In this document: piece after piece, positions 8,457 to 16,579 of the stretch
How positions within the stretch are numbered: position 1 is the stretch's first letter
Layout: each line of letters opens with the position of its first letter
Origin: Niveispirillum sp943371025
Lineage (GTDB): Bacteria > Pseudomonadota > Alphaproteobacteria > Azospirillales > Azospirillaceae
Assembly: GCA_943371025.1 (NCBI GenBank)
Contig: CALRTC020000014.1
Location: 75,757 to 139,756, forward strand
Reading direction: 5' to 3'
Length of the DNA: 64,000 nt
Program-made: the position numbers and the translations under genes
Notes under the pieces: model-generated
Databases searched by the model: none
What the model saw: only the letters and a program-made list of their open reading frames with translations
What the model was told of the DNA's origin: nothing

Positions 8457-10481
8457 TCAAAAATTAGGCAGCAGATCGTCGCGTGATCCTTCGTTGATCG
8501 CGTGGGCGCGAGCGACATTCGACAAACGGTCCATGGCGCGCTTATCCGCCGCCACATCCGTCTCGTCTTCAACAGTCCCAAATAGGTCGGCACCGTCAGG
8601 GTCGACCGGCCTGACCATCCCCTCCTCCGGCAGCCCCGGATGGCGCTGCTGCTGTAGACCGCCCTCGGTCGGTTCGTCCAGGGCGGTATCCTTGTCATCC
8701 TCCGCAAGCCGCTGATCCATGCCGCGCACCTGTCCACCCCAATCATCGGATCGGGCTGGGGGGCGATCAGCATACGGGCCATCCGACAGGGTTGGTGCCG
8801 GCAACACCCGCTCTGTGAAGTTCCGGTCCTCATAGTAGCGCAGCTTGCGAGCGCGGATCGGGGACAGGCCGGACACCAGCACCAGTTGATCCGACGGCGG
8901 CAACTGCATCACCTCGCCCGGTGTCAATAGGGGGCGGGCCGTTTCCTGTCGGCTGACCATGACATGGGAAAGCCAAGGGGCCAGCCGGTGGCCGGCATAG
9001 TTGCGCTGTGCCCGTAATTCGGTGGCTGTGCCCAGCGCGTCCGAGATGCGTTTGGCCGTGCGCTCGTCATTGCTGCTGAAAGCGATGCGGACATGGCAAT
9101 TATCCAGGATGGCATTGTTCTCGCCATAGGCCTTGGATATCTGGTTCAGGCTCTGGGCGATCAGGTAGGCGCGGATGCCATACCCCGCCATGAAGGCCAG
9201 CGCCGTTTCAAAGAAATCCAGCCGGCCCAAGGCTGGGAACTCATCCAGCATCATCAGCAACTGGTGCCGCCGCCGCTTGGCGGGGTCTCCCTCCAACCGC
9301 TCGGTCAGCCGCCGCCCGATCTGGTTCAGCACCAGGCGCACCAGCGGCTTGGTGCGGGAAATGTCCGATGGCGGGATGACGAGATAGAGCGATACCGGTT
9401 GCGGCGCATCCACCAGATCGGCAATCCGCCAGTCACAGGCCGCCGTCGTGGCCGCCACCGTGGGATCGCGGTAGAGGCCCAGGAACGACATGGCGGTGGA
9501 CAGCACGCCCGAGCGCTCATTCTCCGACTTGTTCAGCACCTCGCGTGCCGCTGACGCGACGACGGGATGCACGATGGGCTTGTCGGGCGTCCCCAGATGG
9601 TTGGTCGCCATCATCCGCCGAAGGGTGTGAGCAAAGCTACGCCTTGGATCGGACAGGAAGGTGGCCACCCGCGCCAGGGTTTTCTCCTCCTCGGCATAGA
9701 GCACATGCAGGATGGCCCCGACCAAAAGGCTGTGGGAGGTTTTCTCCCAATGGCTCCGGCGTTCCAGGGCCCCCTCGGGATCGACCAGGATATCGGCGAT
9801 GTTCTGGACATCACGGACCTCGTCCGGCCCCTTGCGTACCTCCAGCAGCGGATTGTAGCGGGCTGAGCGCGGGTCGGTGGGGTTGAACAGCAGGCTGTGC
9901 GAGAAGCGCCCCCGCCACCCCGCTGTCAGCTGCCAGTTCTCGCCCTTGATGTCATGGATCACCGCCGATCCTGTCCAGGACAGCAGCGTCGGCACCACCA
10001 GCCCCACGCCCTTGCCCGACCGGGTGGGTGCAAAGGCCATGACATGCTCCGGCCCATCATGCCGCAGGTACCGGCCCCCCAACCGCCCCAGAAAGACCCC
10101 CGCCGGCCGGAACAGCCCCGCCCCCTCCACCTCCCGGCTGGTCGCCCAGCGCGAGGAGCCATAGGTCGTGACCATCCGGGTCTGCCGGGCGCGCCACAGC
10201 GACCCCATGATGGCAGCAGCACAGCCCATGAAACCACTGGCCCCGGCCAGCATGCCGGCCGTGTCAAAGACATGCGGCGCATAGGCCTCGTACCAATACC
10301 ACCACTCGAACAGTTGCCAGGGGCGGTAGACCGGCCATCCAGCGATGACGGTCCAGGCGGGGCCGAGCTGTGCTTGATAGCCTAGCATGGCAGCCGCCCA
10401 TTGCGTCGCCGCCCAGACACCCAGGATGACGATGGCGAACACGACCAGGATCTGGCCGATCAGCAGTTTGGTGGCGGTCAT
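8457..10481 (-). CDS. traG: TraG/VirD4-type coupling protein
   Basis: Type IV coupling ATPase that docks the relaxase-DNA complex onto the channel, 674 residues. The start at 10481 follows a GGAGG site; an upstream in-frame codon at 10502 lacks one. The N-terminus carries membrane helices (residues ~5-30 and ~75-95) with a periplasmic WYWYEAYAP segment. Walker A TRSGKGVGLV lies near residue 153 and Walker B LLMMLDEFPALG near 410, then a Gln-rich AYLIAQSLNQI segment. The C-terminal ~100 residues are acidic and poorly conserved. It belongs with the relaxase gene upstream, from which it is split by a cargo gene. Confidence 0.96.
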   Translation of the reverse strand: MTATKLLIGQILVVFAIVILGVWAATQWAAAMLGYQAQLGPAWTVIAGWPVYRPWQLFEWWYWYEAYAPHVFDTAGMLAGASGFMGCAAAIMGSLWRARQTRMVTTYGSSRWATSREVEGAGLFRPAGVFLGRLGGRYLRHDGPEHVMAFAPTRSGKGVGLVVPTLLSWTGSAVIHDIKGENWQLTAGWRGRFSHSLLFNPTDPRSARYNPLLEVRKGPDEVRDVQNIADILVDPEGALERRSHWEKTSHSLLVGAILHVLYAEEEKTLARVATFLSDPRRSFAHTLRRMMATNHLGTPDKPIVHPVVASAAREVLNKSENERSGVLSTAMSFLGLYRDPTVAATTAACDWRIADLVDAPQPVSLYLVIPPSDISRTKPLVRLVLNQIGRRLTERLEGDPAKRRRHQLLMMLDEFPALGRLDFFETALAFMAGYGIRAYLIAQSLNQISKAYGENNAILDNCHVRIAFSSNDERTAKRISDALGTATELRAQRNYAGHRLAPWLSHVMVSRQETARPLLTPGEVMQLPPSDQLVLVSGLSPIRARKLRYYEDRNFTERVLPAPTLSDGPYADRPPARSDDWGGQVRGMDQRLAEDDKDTALDEPTEGGLQQQRHPGLPEEGMVRPVDPDGADLFGTVEDETDVAADKRAMDRLSNVARAHAINEGSRDDLLPNF

Positions 10482-10605
10482 GGGGGCCTCCGCGCACGAC
10501 AAAACGATCTACGGAGGGTGAAAGTTAGACGACTGACAGACTATGTCCCTTATGTACGACCTTTCCCGCCGGCCATCCGATATGAATACTCAAGGGCCGA
10601 TTCGG

Positions 10606-10650
10606 AGCCAATCGTGGCTCCGGGTTTATCATCCGGAACCACGATTGGTT
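10606..10650. repeat. Long inverted repeat between the cargo GTPase gene and traG
   Basis: Two 18-base arms, AGCCAATCGTGGCTCCGG (10606-10623) and CCGGAACCACGATTGGTT (10633-10650), are separated by nine bases; 16 of 18 positions pair perfectly. It lies 46 bases past the GTPase-like gene stop and about 125 bases before the traG start. No T-run follows, so it is not a textbook terminator. It may be an attenuator, a protein-binding site or a scar of cargo insertion. The 215-base gap 10482-10696 contains nothing else recognisable. Confidence 0.6.
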
Positions 10651-10696
10651 TATTTGCAAACGTGATTTTTCATCATTGTATGATGGACAGTGACGT

Positions 10697-12961
10697 TCAA
10701 CCGAGGATGTCACCGGTCAACGTGCCGCCCGCTGCCTTGATGGCTTCGCCAACCAAGGACTGTATCTCACGCAGCAGGTCGGTTGACCGATGATCAAGGA
10801 TAGGTCCAGGCACAGGCACATTTTCTAAGTAGACTGATTGGATCCCGCGAGCGCGTTCAAAGGTCGAGCCCCGACCTGATAGATGAAAAGCGCGTGTCCA
10901 CCGGCTGTACCCGGCCTCAATCAATCGCTGTTCAGCCAGAGGCTTCAAGCGTTTGTAGACCTCCCGCTGGACCAGCCCTAACGCGACCTCGGCCTCCTCT
11001 TCAGATGGTTGTTTGCCGTCCCACCGAAGCGGCGTATCCAGATAGCGCGTGATCCATTCAGATAGCCGACCGAGAAGGTCGGACACTGGCATAAGGTCAC
11101 GATACTCACAATTTTCGATACGTAGCGCCACCCGACGGTTTAGTGCTTTGACCTCGGCCCAATGGGCGCGCCGCACGTTCGGCGCGCCACCCAAGCGCAG
11201 TATTGCGTCCCAGCGACTGTGGAACTCGGCTACGGCCCCTTGAATGGAAAACAGCAGGCGGGCCGGTTCATAAACCGGTTTGACCTGAACTGAAGCAGCG
11301 TTAGTCAAGCCAACCTTCTCAAAGTAGGCGAGTAAGCGGAGCAACTCGGCCGCAGGTGCAGGATTTTTGTCGGTAATAGGCCGGTCGAGATAGCCTAGCA
11401 TGAAGCACCGCTCGTCTATGTCGCGGTTGATGGCCCGAATAACGGGCGCTCCCACAACCTCACGAAGGCTAACCAATGCTTGGTTGACCATGGCCATGAC
11501 GTGGGCACGCTGGTCAGCTTGGGTTGGAAGATTGGCTTGGCGTTTAAGCAAGTCGAAGCTCGTGAATGCAATGGCCAACTTGTCGTGGTGGCCACTAGCA
11601 GCCACGGCACGCACAACCGAAGTGGGCGTGTCGAGCATCGGCGTCCTGGCAGTATCAACGAGAAGGATAACGTCGACCTGCTCAAAGCGGCTGGTGATGT
11701 GAGATGTCACGCCCGTCGCCGAATCCTTGGCGTGACCCAGGCCCTCACCATCAAGCAGAACGAGCTTGCGTTCGCCATTGCCGAAATGAGGAGCAAACGG
11801 ACCGCAAATACGGATACCGTCCACGAGTGGCGTCAAGAGTGTTCCGAATGAAGGGGCCCAATTACTCGACAGGCGGCGGATGGTACGGATGAATTCATCG
11901 CGGTCGTCAGATTCGAAAACCCAAGATTCTGGCCAACCGCCAGGGCGTCGGTTCAAGCCGTCACTCAATTGGTCGAAACGCTTACGCAACTCGTCCATTA
12001 TGTCACCGACCAGTTCATCAAAATCGGTCAGTGTCTGCAGGCTCTCTTCGAAAAGGTCCTGGGCCGCATCACGGTCTTCCTTTATCAGCGTCTCAATCTC
12101 AACGCCGAGGTCGGCCTTGGCCCTAACCGCTATTGCTCGGATACGTGCCACATACCCCTGAAGTGTCACCTGCATAATGGCGATTTCCTCGGGGATGGGA
12201 ACCTCTTCGCCTTCAGCTTCGAAGGCGGTAGGTCCATCATCGAAGCCATCGTCGGCGTCGGTCGGAACAGTTGCACCCTGGCCCCAAGACCCTAGGACAT
12301 AACTTAGCCGGAAACGCATGTCGCGGTGTTGCAGCAGGCGCTCGGCTATCTTGGCGTCTGGCTGTTCGTCCCAGAGAATGGCACCGGCATCGGCGACGCA
12401 TTCGTGGACAAGCGTCTGAACTGTCCATTCATTGAAGAAGGTCGCTACGCAGCTGTATTTCCCACCCGGTGTCGTAATGACCTCAATGTCAGAGATAGTG
12501 GTTCGAGATGCCGACGTAGATGGGAAGCGATCACGCTCAGGATGCGAACCAATAAACTGACGCAAAAGCGAGGTTTTGCCTACGCCGGTGGGGCCGACCA
12601 ACAGGACGCGGCAATAGCCATCCTCCTTGCTTGGCAGGGGGATTTTTTGACCGCGCACATCGAAAGAGCGCACCGTTGGGGTGGTGATGTCTTCGTAGAA
12701 GGCCCGCACCACAACATCATCAAACAATTCGGCCGCTGCTGCTTGGCGGTCGGCCGAGAACCAACCCTCGTCTGACAGCAGAGTGTTGAGCTGCTCCCGC
12801 AGTTGTTCGGCACGAACCTCGTCGGTGGTCCCAGCGCTCCGGCGCATCTTTCGGCCAGGCTTGCCTCGCTGGTCAGTCTTCAGTGGGTGACGAAAGGTCA
12901 GCACCCAGGTGGCTCCTTCCTTGGAACGGACCTTGGCGGCAGTATATCTGGCATCAGACAT
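10697..12961 (-). CDS. Large P-loop GTPase-like protein of unknown function (ICE cargo)
   Basis: A 754-residue protein I cannot assign to a characterised family. Residues ~5-60 are basic and strand-rich (KVRSKEGATWVLTFRHPLK, then GRKMRRSAGTTDEVRAEQL), resembling the N-terminal arm-type DNA-binding region of some integrases. A nucleotide-binding domain follows: Walker A/G1 GPTGVGKT at about 123-130, a Thr-rich switch (SASRTTISDIE), a G3-like DGEG (LVLLDGEGLGH), VILLVDTARTP, and a G4-like TSFD. The spread-out motifs and helical C-terminal half recall large dynamin- or septin-like GTPases. The ATG at 12961 is preferred over 12976 because GAGGA lies eight bases before it. It interrupts the usual relaxase-traG neighbourhood, has its own promoter, and looks less GC-rich than neighbours, so it is probably acquired cargo, perhaps a defence gene. 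Confidence 0.7.
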   Translation of the reverse strand: MSDARYTAAKVRSKEGATWVLTFRHPLKTDQRGKPGRKMRRSAGTTDEVRAEQLREQLNTLLSDEGWFSADRQAAAAELFDDVVVRAFYEDITTPTVRSFDVRGQKIPLPSKEDGYCRVLLVGPTGVGKTSLLRQFIGSHPERDRFPSTSASRTTISDIEVITTPGGKYSCVATFFNEWTVQTLVHECVADAGAILWDEQPDAKIAERLLQHRDMRFRLSYVLGSWGQGATVPTDADDGFDDGPTAFEAEGEEVPIPEEIAIMQVTLQGYVARIRAIAVRAKADLGVEIETLIKEDRDAAQDLFEESLQTLTDFDELVGDIMDELRKRFDQLSDGLNRRPGGWPESWVFESDDRDEFIRTIRRLSSNWAPSFGTLLTPLVDGIRICGPFAPHFGNGERKLVLLDGEGLGHAKDSATGVTSHITSRFEQVDVILLVDTARTPMLDTPTSVVRAVAASGHHDKLAIAFTSFDLLKRQANLPTQADQRAHVMAMVNQALVSLREVVGAPVIRAINRDIDERCFMLGYLDRPITDKNPAPAAELLRLLAYFEKVGLTNAASVQVKPVYEPARLLFSIQGAVAEFHSRWDAILRLGGAPNVRRAHWAEVKALNRRVALRIENCEYRDLMPVSDLLGRLSEWITRYLDTPLRWDGKQPSEEEAEVALGLVQREVYKRLKPLAEQRLIEAGYSRWTRAFHLSGRGSTFERARGIQSVYLENVPVPGPILDHRSTDLLREIQSLVGEAIKAAGGTLTGDILG

Positions 12962-12965
12962 TGGA

Positions 12966-13040
12966 TTGTTCCTCAATGTTCCATTGACAGATACCCCCTG
13001 GATGACGCGACGTCAAGCGCCTTGGAACATCGCGGAACAA
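12966..13040 (-). promoter_or_regulatory. Promoter of the GTPase-like gene framed by an inverted pair of double TGTTCC repeats
   Basis: On the minus strand TTGACG (13016-13011) and TATCTG (12993-12988) are 17 bases apart, an acceptable -35/-10 pair for the GTPase-like gene. The pair is flanked by two 18-base arms in inverted orientation: TTGTTCC-tca-ATGTTCCA (12966-12983) and TGGAACAT-cgc-GGAACAA (13023-13040). Each arm holds two TGTTCC half-sites ten bases apart, one helical turn. Only the three central bases differ. One arm overlaps the ribosome-binding region and the other abuts the -35, a layout suited to repression by a dimer of dimers. Confidence 0.6.
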
Positions 13041-13119
13041 TCAACTATGATTGCCTAAATTGGGCGCGCTCTGTCCATCAAACTGCCCAAGGGTGGGAGG
13101 GAAACTTCAGAACAGAGGG

Positions 13120-13141
13120 CAATGTTTGGCCCAAAACATTG
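13120..13141. repeat. Short inverted repeat downstream of the relaxase gene
   Basis: CAATGTTT and AAACATTG, eight perfect bases each with a six-base loop, lie 58 bases past the relaxase stop on the minus strand. It could terminate the relaxase transcript before the GTPase promoter region; there is no T-tract. The rest of the 13041-13198 gap shows no gene. Confidence 0.4.
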
Positions 13142-13198
13142 AGGCCGACCAGGGTGGCCTCCGGGCGGCATACGTTGCACCGTTGAGCAAGGTCCTCC

Positions 13199-15187
13199 TC
13201 ACCCAATTGTCGGCCCGCCGCGCTGCCGCCCGAAATTCCAGGTCACACTATCCCCGCCGAGCGTCCCCGACACCTGCTGCCCGATATGCCGGTCCAGCAC
13301 AGGCCGCCAGGGGACCAGGGTGAAGTCACGACTGCGTTCGATCAGGGCCAGCTTCTCGCTGGCAAGCGTCACTGTCCGACGGTACGTGCCCTCGAAGGGT
13401 TGGCCACGGGAGAGGTTGGCATAGGGTAGGCCCAGTTCGTCGGATAGTTGGCCGGCAACCCGCATCAGTTCCCGCCGCCGCAGGGTTACCAGTAGGTCCG
13501 AACGGTAGAAGGTTCGGCCTTGTTCCTCCCTGGCTAAGTCCTCGACCATCAGCCATTGGCGACGGCGGTCCTGGGCGTCGCGGACCTCACGACCGAAACC
13601 AGCATCGCGCAACAGCACGGGGTTGGAGGCGACCAGTTCGCGGTCCAGCCAGGTGGCACCGTCGGTGGTGACCTGCTGTTCCAGCGGCAGAGTAGACAGT
13701 ACCCGGACGTTGACGGGGTTGAAGCGGCCCTGGGTGCGCTCATAGTCGGCGACGCGGTCCAGGTGGTCGGGTTGGATGATCCAGGTGCCGTCCGGTTCAC
13801 GGTTGATGGCGTTGGTCAGACGGCGTATCGCCTCCAGCCGCCGGACATGGGTGTCGGCAAAGGCTTCGCTGGCCTTCGGATCGTGGCGCAAGTGGATGTC
13901 GATGCTGTAGCGGCCATCATGGGCTGCGGCGATGTCCATGATGCGTCGGTCCATCGGGCGCGGGGCCGTGGCATGCGGCTCCAAGCGCAGGATGCTGCCC
14001 GGCGGTGTTGGCTCCGTGGCTTCACCCTTGCCGATATCGACATAGTGGGTTCGGCCATCGGTGGCGTCGATGATCAGGTAGTGGCGGTCATTCACCTCGT
14101 CAGACAGGCCGCGCGCGATGACACGGCCGGTGATGGGCGGAGCGTTGGCGGCACCGGGATCATGGATGATCAGGTCGCTTGGCGCACGGGACAGGTTTTG
14201 GGCGGTCAGTTCCCGATGCAGGGTCTTGATGACATCACCGCGCTCGCCCATGCGGCGCAGGGTGGTTTCCAGGTCAGAGTCGAGCCGCCATTGACCAGCG
14301 CCTAGGTCCTCGGCCAAACTCAACCGCTCCAGCTTGCGCAGACGGCCCGTGCGCAGGGCCTGCTGAAACGGATTCTGGTCGCTGCCCGACACGAGTTGAT
14401 CTGGCCCACGGTCCCGCAGCAGACGCCGGTCCAGGCTGGTGAACCGTTCCTGTTCCACCTCCCGGCGGAGCTTTTCCTGGACCTCCAGGTCGGTGCGGGG
14501 GCCCAGATCCAGGCTGACAATCTCAGCGGCGCGCTCGCGCATGCCCTGAGACAGATATTCCCGCGCAATGATCAGGTCTTTGCCTCGATCGTCTTTGCCC
14601 CTGACGATGATGTGGCTGTGGGGATGGCCGGTATTGTGATGATCGACCGCCACCCAGTCGAGCCGCGAGTCCAGGTCCTGTTCCATCTGCGCCATCAGGC
14701 GACGGACCAGGGGCTTCAGATCGTCATACTGATCACCATCCTCGGCTGAGACGATGAAGCGGAACTGGTGGCGGTCGCCATCAGCACAGTCAAGGAACGC
14801 CCGTCCGTCCAGCTTATCCTGGTCGGCGCCATAGAGCTGGCCGGGTTGCCCCTCACGGGTGACACCATCGCGCTGGATATAGCGCAGATGGGCGCGAGCA
14901 CCGGCCATGCCTTTGCCCGCCAGTTTGACGATGCGGGATTTGATAATCACGCGCCGCTGCCGCAATGCTGAAAACTGATCGCGCGAGGCCAGCACCCGGC
15001 CAACGCCGGCACCGCGCCCAATGCGGCTGCCATCGAAGCGAGTTGATCGGCGCGTAAAACTCAGCGGCCCGCCCCTGGCCAGGACGGTCGCCGCCAGCAC
15101 CCGGTTCAGGAAGCGTTTGCCACGCCGCCCGGAGGCGCTGCGCATACGACCCAAACGGGGGCGGAAATCATGATCGTCGCCGAACAT
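13199..15187 (-). CDS. Relaxase/mobilisation nuclease with DUF3363 domain (RlxS/TraI type)
   Basis: Initiates DNA transfer by nicking oriT and staying bound to the 5' end, 662 residues. The start at 15187 (MFGDDHDFRPRLGRM) is family-typical. The relaxase core covers about residues 80-200: a candidate catalytic tyrosine at 103 in HLRYIQRDG, and a metal-binding histidine motif DHHNTGHPHSHI (His183-192). The C-terminal half matches the DUF3363 region (for example GRVIARGLSDEVNDRHYLI and DGTWIIQPDHLDRVADYE). An IncP-like nic motif lies 155 bases upstream of the start. Confidence 0.93.
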   Translation of the reverse strand: MFGDDHDFRPRLGRMRSASGRRGKRFLNRVLAATVLARGGPLSFTRRSTRFDGSRIGRGAGVGRVLASRDQFSALRQRRVIIKSRIVKLAGKGMAGARAHLRYIQRDGVTREGQPGQLYGADQDKLDGRAFLDCADGDRHQFRFIVSAEDGDQYDDLKPLVRRLMAQMEQDLDSRLDWVAVDHHNTGHPHSHIIVRGKDDRGKDLIIAREYLSQGMRERAAEIVSLDLGPRTDLEVQEKLRREVEQERFTSLDRRLLRDRGPDQLVSGSDQNPFQQALRTGRLRKLERLSLAEDLGAGQWRLDSDLETTLRRMGERGDVIKTLHRELTAQNLSRAPSDLIIHDPGAANAPPITGRVIARGLSDEVNDRHYLIIDATDGRTHYVDIGKGEATEPTPPGSILRLEPHATAPRPMDRRIMDIAAAHDGRYSIDIHLRHDPKASEAFADTHVRRLEAIRRLTNAINREPDGTWIIQPDHLDRVADYERTQGRFNPVNVRVLSTLPLEQQVTTDGATWLDRELVASNPVLLRDAGFGREVRDAQDRRRQWLMVEDLAREEQGRTFYRSDLLVTLRRRELMRVAGQLSDELGLPYANLSRGQPFEGTYRRTVTLASEKLALIERSRDFTLVPWRPVLDRHIGQQVSGTLGGDSVTWNFGRQRGGPTIG

Positions 15188-15311
15188 TGCGGTGTCTCCC
15201 GATCCGAGGCTGGCAAAGCGGCCCCTGGGCCGGGTTGGTGCCAGAATGGTGCCGATCCCGTCGCCCTGGCGCCACCGCAAAGCCCCAAAAAGGATGTGCA
15301 GACAGGGGGTT

Positions 15312-15345
15312 ACGGGGGCGCTGGCGCCACCGTTTTATCTTGCCC
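15312..15345 (+). other. Candidate origin of transfer (oriT) with IncP-like nic site
   Basis: In the 268-base gap upstream of the relaxase gene, the plus strand reads TATCTTGCCC (15336-15345), matching the RP4/IncP nic core TATCCTG|CCC at nine of ten bases. Immediately 5' is an inverted repeat, ACGGGGGCGC (15312-15321) and GCGCCACCGT (15324-15333), nine of ten paired. In RP4 an inverted repeat also lies 5' of nic. The predicted cleavage is between 15342 and 15343. The plus strand would be transferred, 15343 and rightward entering first. No gene is visible elsewhere in 15188-15455. Confidence 0.68.
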
Positions 15346-15455
15346 TACAACGCCCCTGATCGGTTCCAGCGCTTATCCACGCCCTCCTACGACCCACAAG
15401 CAGGGAAATGAGAGCGACGGTGCAGAACCGTCGCTCCCGGATGATTGCCGCCCTA

Positions 15456-15818
15456 TCAGCTAGTCGCGACCTGGAAGGCCTTCTCGGCGGCGTCCCGGCT
15501 GCTGTATGCGCGTTGCCGGGTCATGGAATGCAGGCGCTCGTCACCATCGACAACAGCGCTGGCAACGATCCATTCGCCCCGGAAAAGGCTCAGGATCAGG
15601 ATGCAGAACAGGCTTTCCTCACCTTCTTCGGCACCGGCCCACTCGCCCAGATAATACTCCTGGCAGCGCCCCTCCCAGATGAAATCGGGCTGTTCGGCTG
15701 CGATGAAACGCTCGACATTGGACGCCAGACCTTCCTCGCCGAACTCGGCACGGACGCTCTCCACCAGGTCGGCAAAGCGGTCAATTGCGGGCTGCTGGGG
15801 GGCGGCAATGAACGACAT
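15456..15818 (-). CDS. Small conserved-looking protein of unknown function
   Basis: 120 residues starting MSFIAAPQQPAIDRF behind a strong AAGGAGG. No family is recognised. The sequence is acidic with a mixed helix/strand pattern (ERFIAAEQPDFIWEGR, SLFCILILSLFRGEWIVAS) and ends in a helical tail. It is the first gene to the right of the candidate oriT, so it would enter a recipient first. Its upstream 185 bases are a near-copy of the DNA upstream of the next small gene (see the repeat pair), which argues it is a real, co-regulated gene. Early-entry genes of conjugative elements often encode protective proteins, but that role is only positional inference. Confidence 0.7.
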   Translation of the reverse strand: MSFIAAPQQPAIDRFADLVESVRAEFGEEGLASNVERFIAAEQPDFIWEGRCQEYYLGEWAGAEEGEESLFCILILSLFRGEWIVASAVVDGDERLHSMTRQRAYSSRDAAEKAFQVATS

Positions 15819-15830
15819 GGGAACCTCCTT

Positions 15831-16016
15831 GGCTGTCGTCCTCATCATCGAGAACGGGTTCCCCCCTCAGCCGGAGAGGGGCCGGTCAAGGACGCCGAAG
15901 GCGCCGCGGAGCGGGGCGCGGGGGAGCCAAAATGCGCAGCATTTTGGGGGGACCGCGCATCCTTGATGGGCACCTCGGCCTGGCTGGTAAGATGGGCGTG
16001 TCGAGATGAGAGGACC
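15831..16016 (-). repeat. Leader repeat, copy 1 (upstream of the 120-residue gene)
   Basis: About 185 bases that align with 16383-16568 over nearly their whole length, differing by scattered substitutions and single-base indels. Both contain a stem-loop CCAAAATGC-GCA-GCATTTTGG (here 15929-15949, approximately), a purine/GC-rich block and a second small hairpin next to the ribosome-binding site. The repeat sits directly upstream of the gene start at 15818. It fills most of the 287-base gap 15819-16105, which shows no gene. Confidence 0.75.
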
Positions 16017-16105
16017 CTCTCCACGCTGGGCATCGGGATACATCGACGCCGGCGAGACGGAAAAGAAAGGGGCGGCATCCCGCGATGGGACACCGCTCCG
16101 AAGGG

Positions 16106-16369
16106 TCATGCGGTCAGCAGGGTAAGCCGCTTATGAGCCGCCAAGGTTTCCATCACCATCGGGTTCCGGTGAGCCTGGTCCTGGAGCGCGCAGACCCGAT
16201 CCCACGGCCCGATATTCTCGTCAGGATCATCGGGTGAACCAATGTACATTGGTGCCTCGTTACGCACCTTGATGGCCCGCTCCAGAGTCCGGATAAGAGC
16301 AAACGCCTCACGACGCTGCCGCCAATATTCATCCGTCCCTGGGATCGGGCGGGCGTTGCTAATCGACAT
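16106..16369 (-). CDS. Small protein of unknown function
   Basis: 87 residues starting MSISNARPIPGTDEYWRQRRE, behind a GGAGG site five bases from the ATG; an in-frame ATG four codons upstream is less well placed. It is basic at the N-terminus and largely helical (REAFALIRTLERAIKVRN), with an acidic middle (SPDDPDENIGPWDRV). No family is recognised. It lies in the predicted leading region of transfer and shares a duplicated leader with the next small gene. Confidence 0.68.
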   Translation of the reverse strand: MSISNARPIPGTDEYWRQRREAFALIRTLERAIKVRNEAPMYIGSPDDPDENIGPWDRVCALQDQAHRNPMVMETLAAHKRLTLLTA

Positions 16370-16382
16370 GGTATCCTCCATC

Positions 16383-16568
16383 GCTGTCGTCCTCCTCGTC
16401 GAGGACAGCGCCTGCGCATCGGCCGGAGAGGGGCCGGTCAAGGACGCCGAGAGGCGCCGCGAAGCGGGGACGCGGGGGAGCCGAAATGCGCCAGCATTTT
16501 GGGGGAACCGCGCATCCTTGACAGGCGCGTCGATCCGGCTGGTACGATGGGCCGATCGAGATGAAGGC
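16383..16568 (-). repeat. Leader repeat, copy 2 (upstream of the 87-residue gene)
   Basis: Second copy of the ~185-base leader. The stem-loop is kept as CCGAAATGC-GCCA-GCATTTTGG with a one-base longer loop and a G-T tolerant change in the arm. The hairpin near the ribosome site is also kept (GTCCTC-GACGAG-GAGGAC against GTTCTC-GATGAT-GAGGAC in copy 1), with wobble-compatible changes. This pattern suggests the structure matters. It fills the gap between the transglycosylase stop and the 87-residue gene. Confidence 0.75.
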
Positions 16569-16579
16569 CTCTCAACGTC

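Noticed and set aside
10525..10713. 62-codon minus-strand ORF upstream of traG
   Set aside because: It spans the inverted repeat at 10606-10650, overlaps the GTPase gene end, and shows no protein-like pattern.
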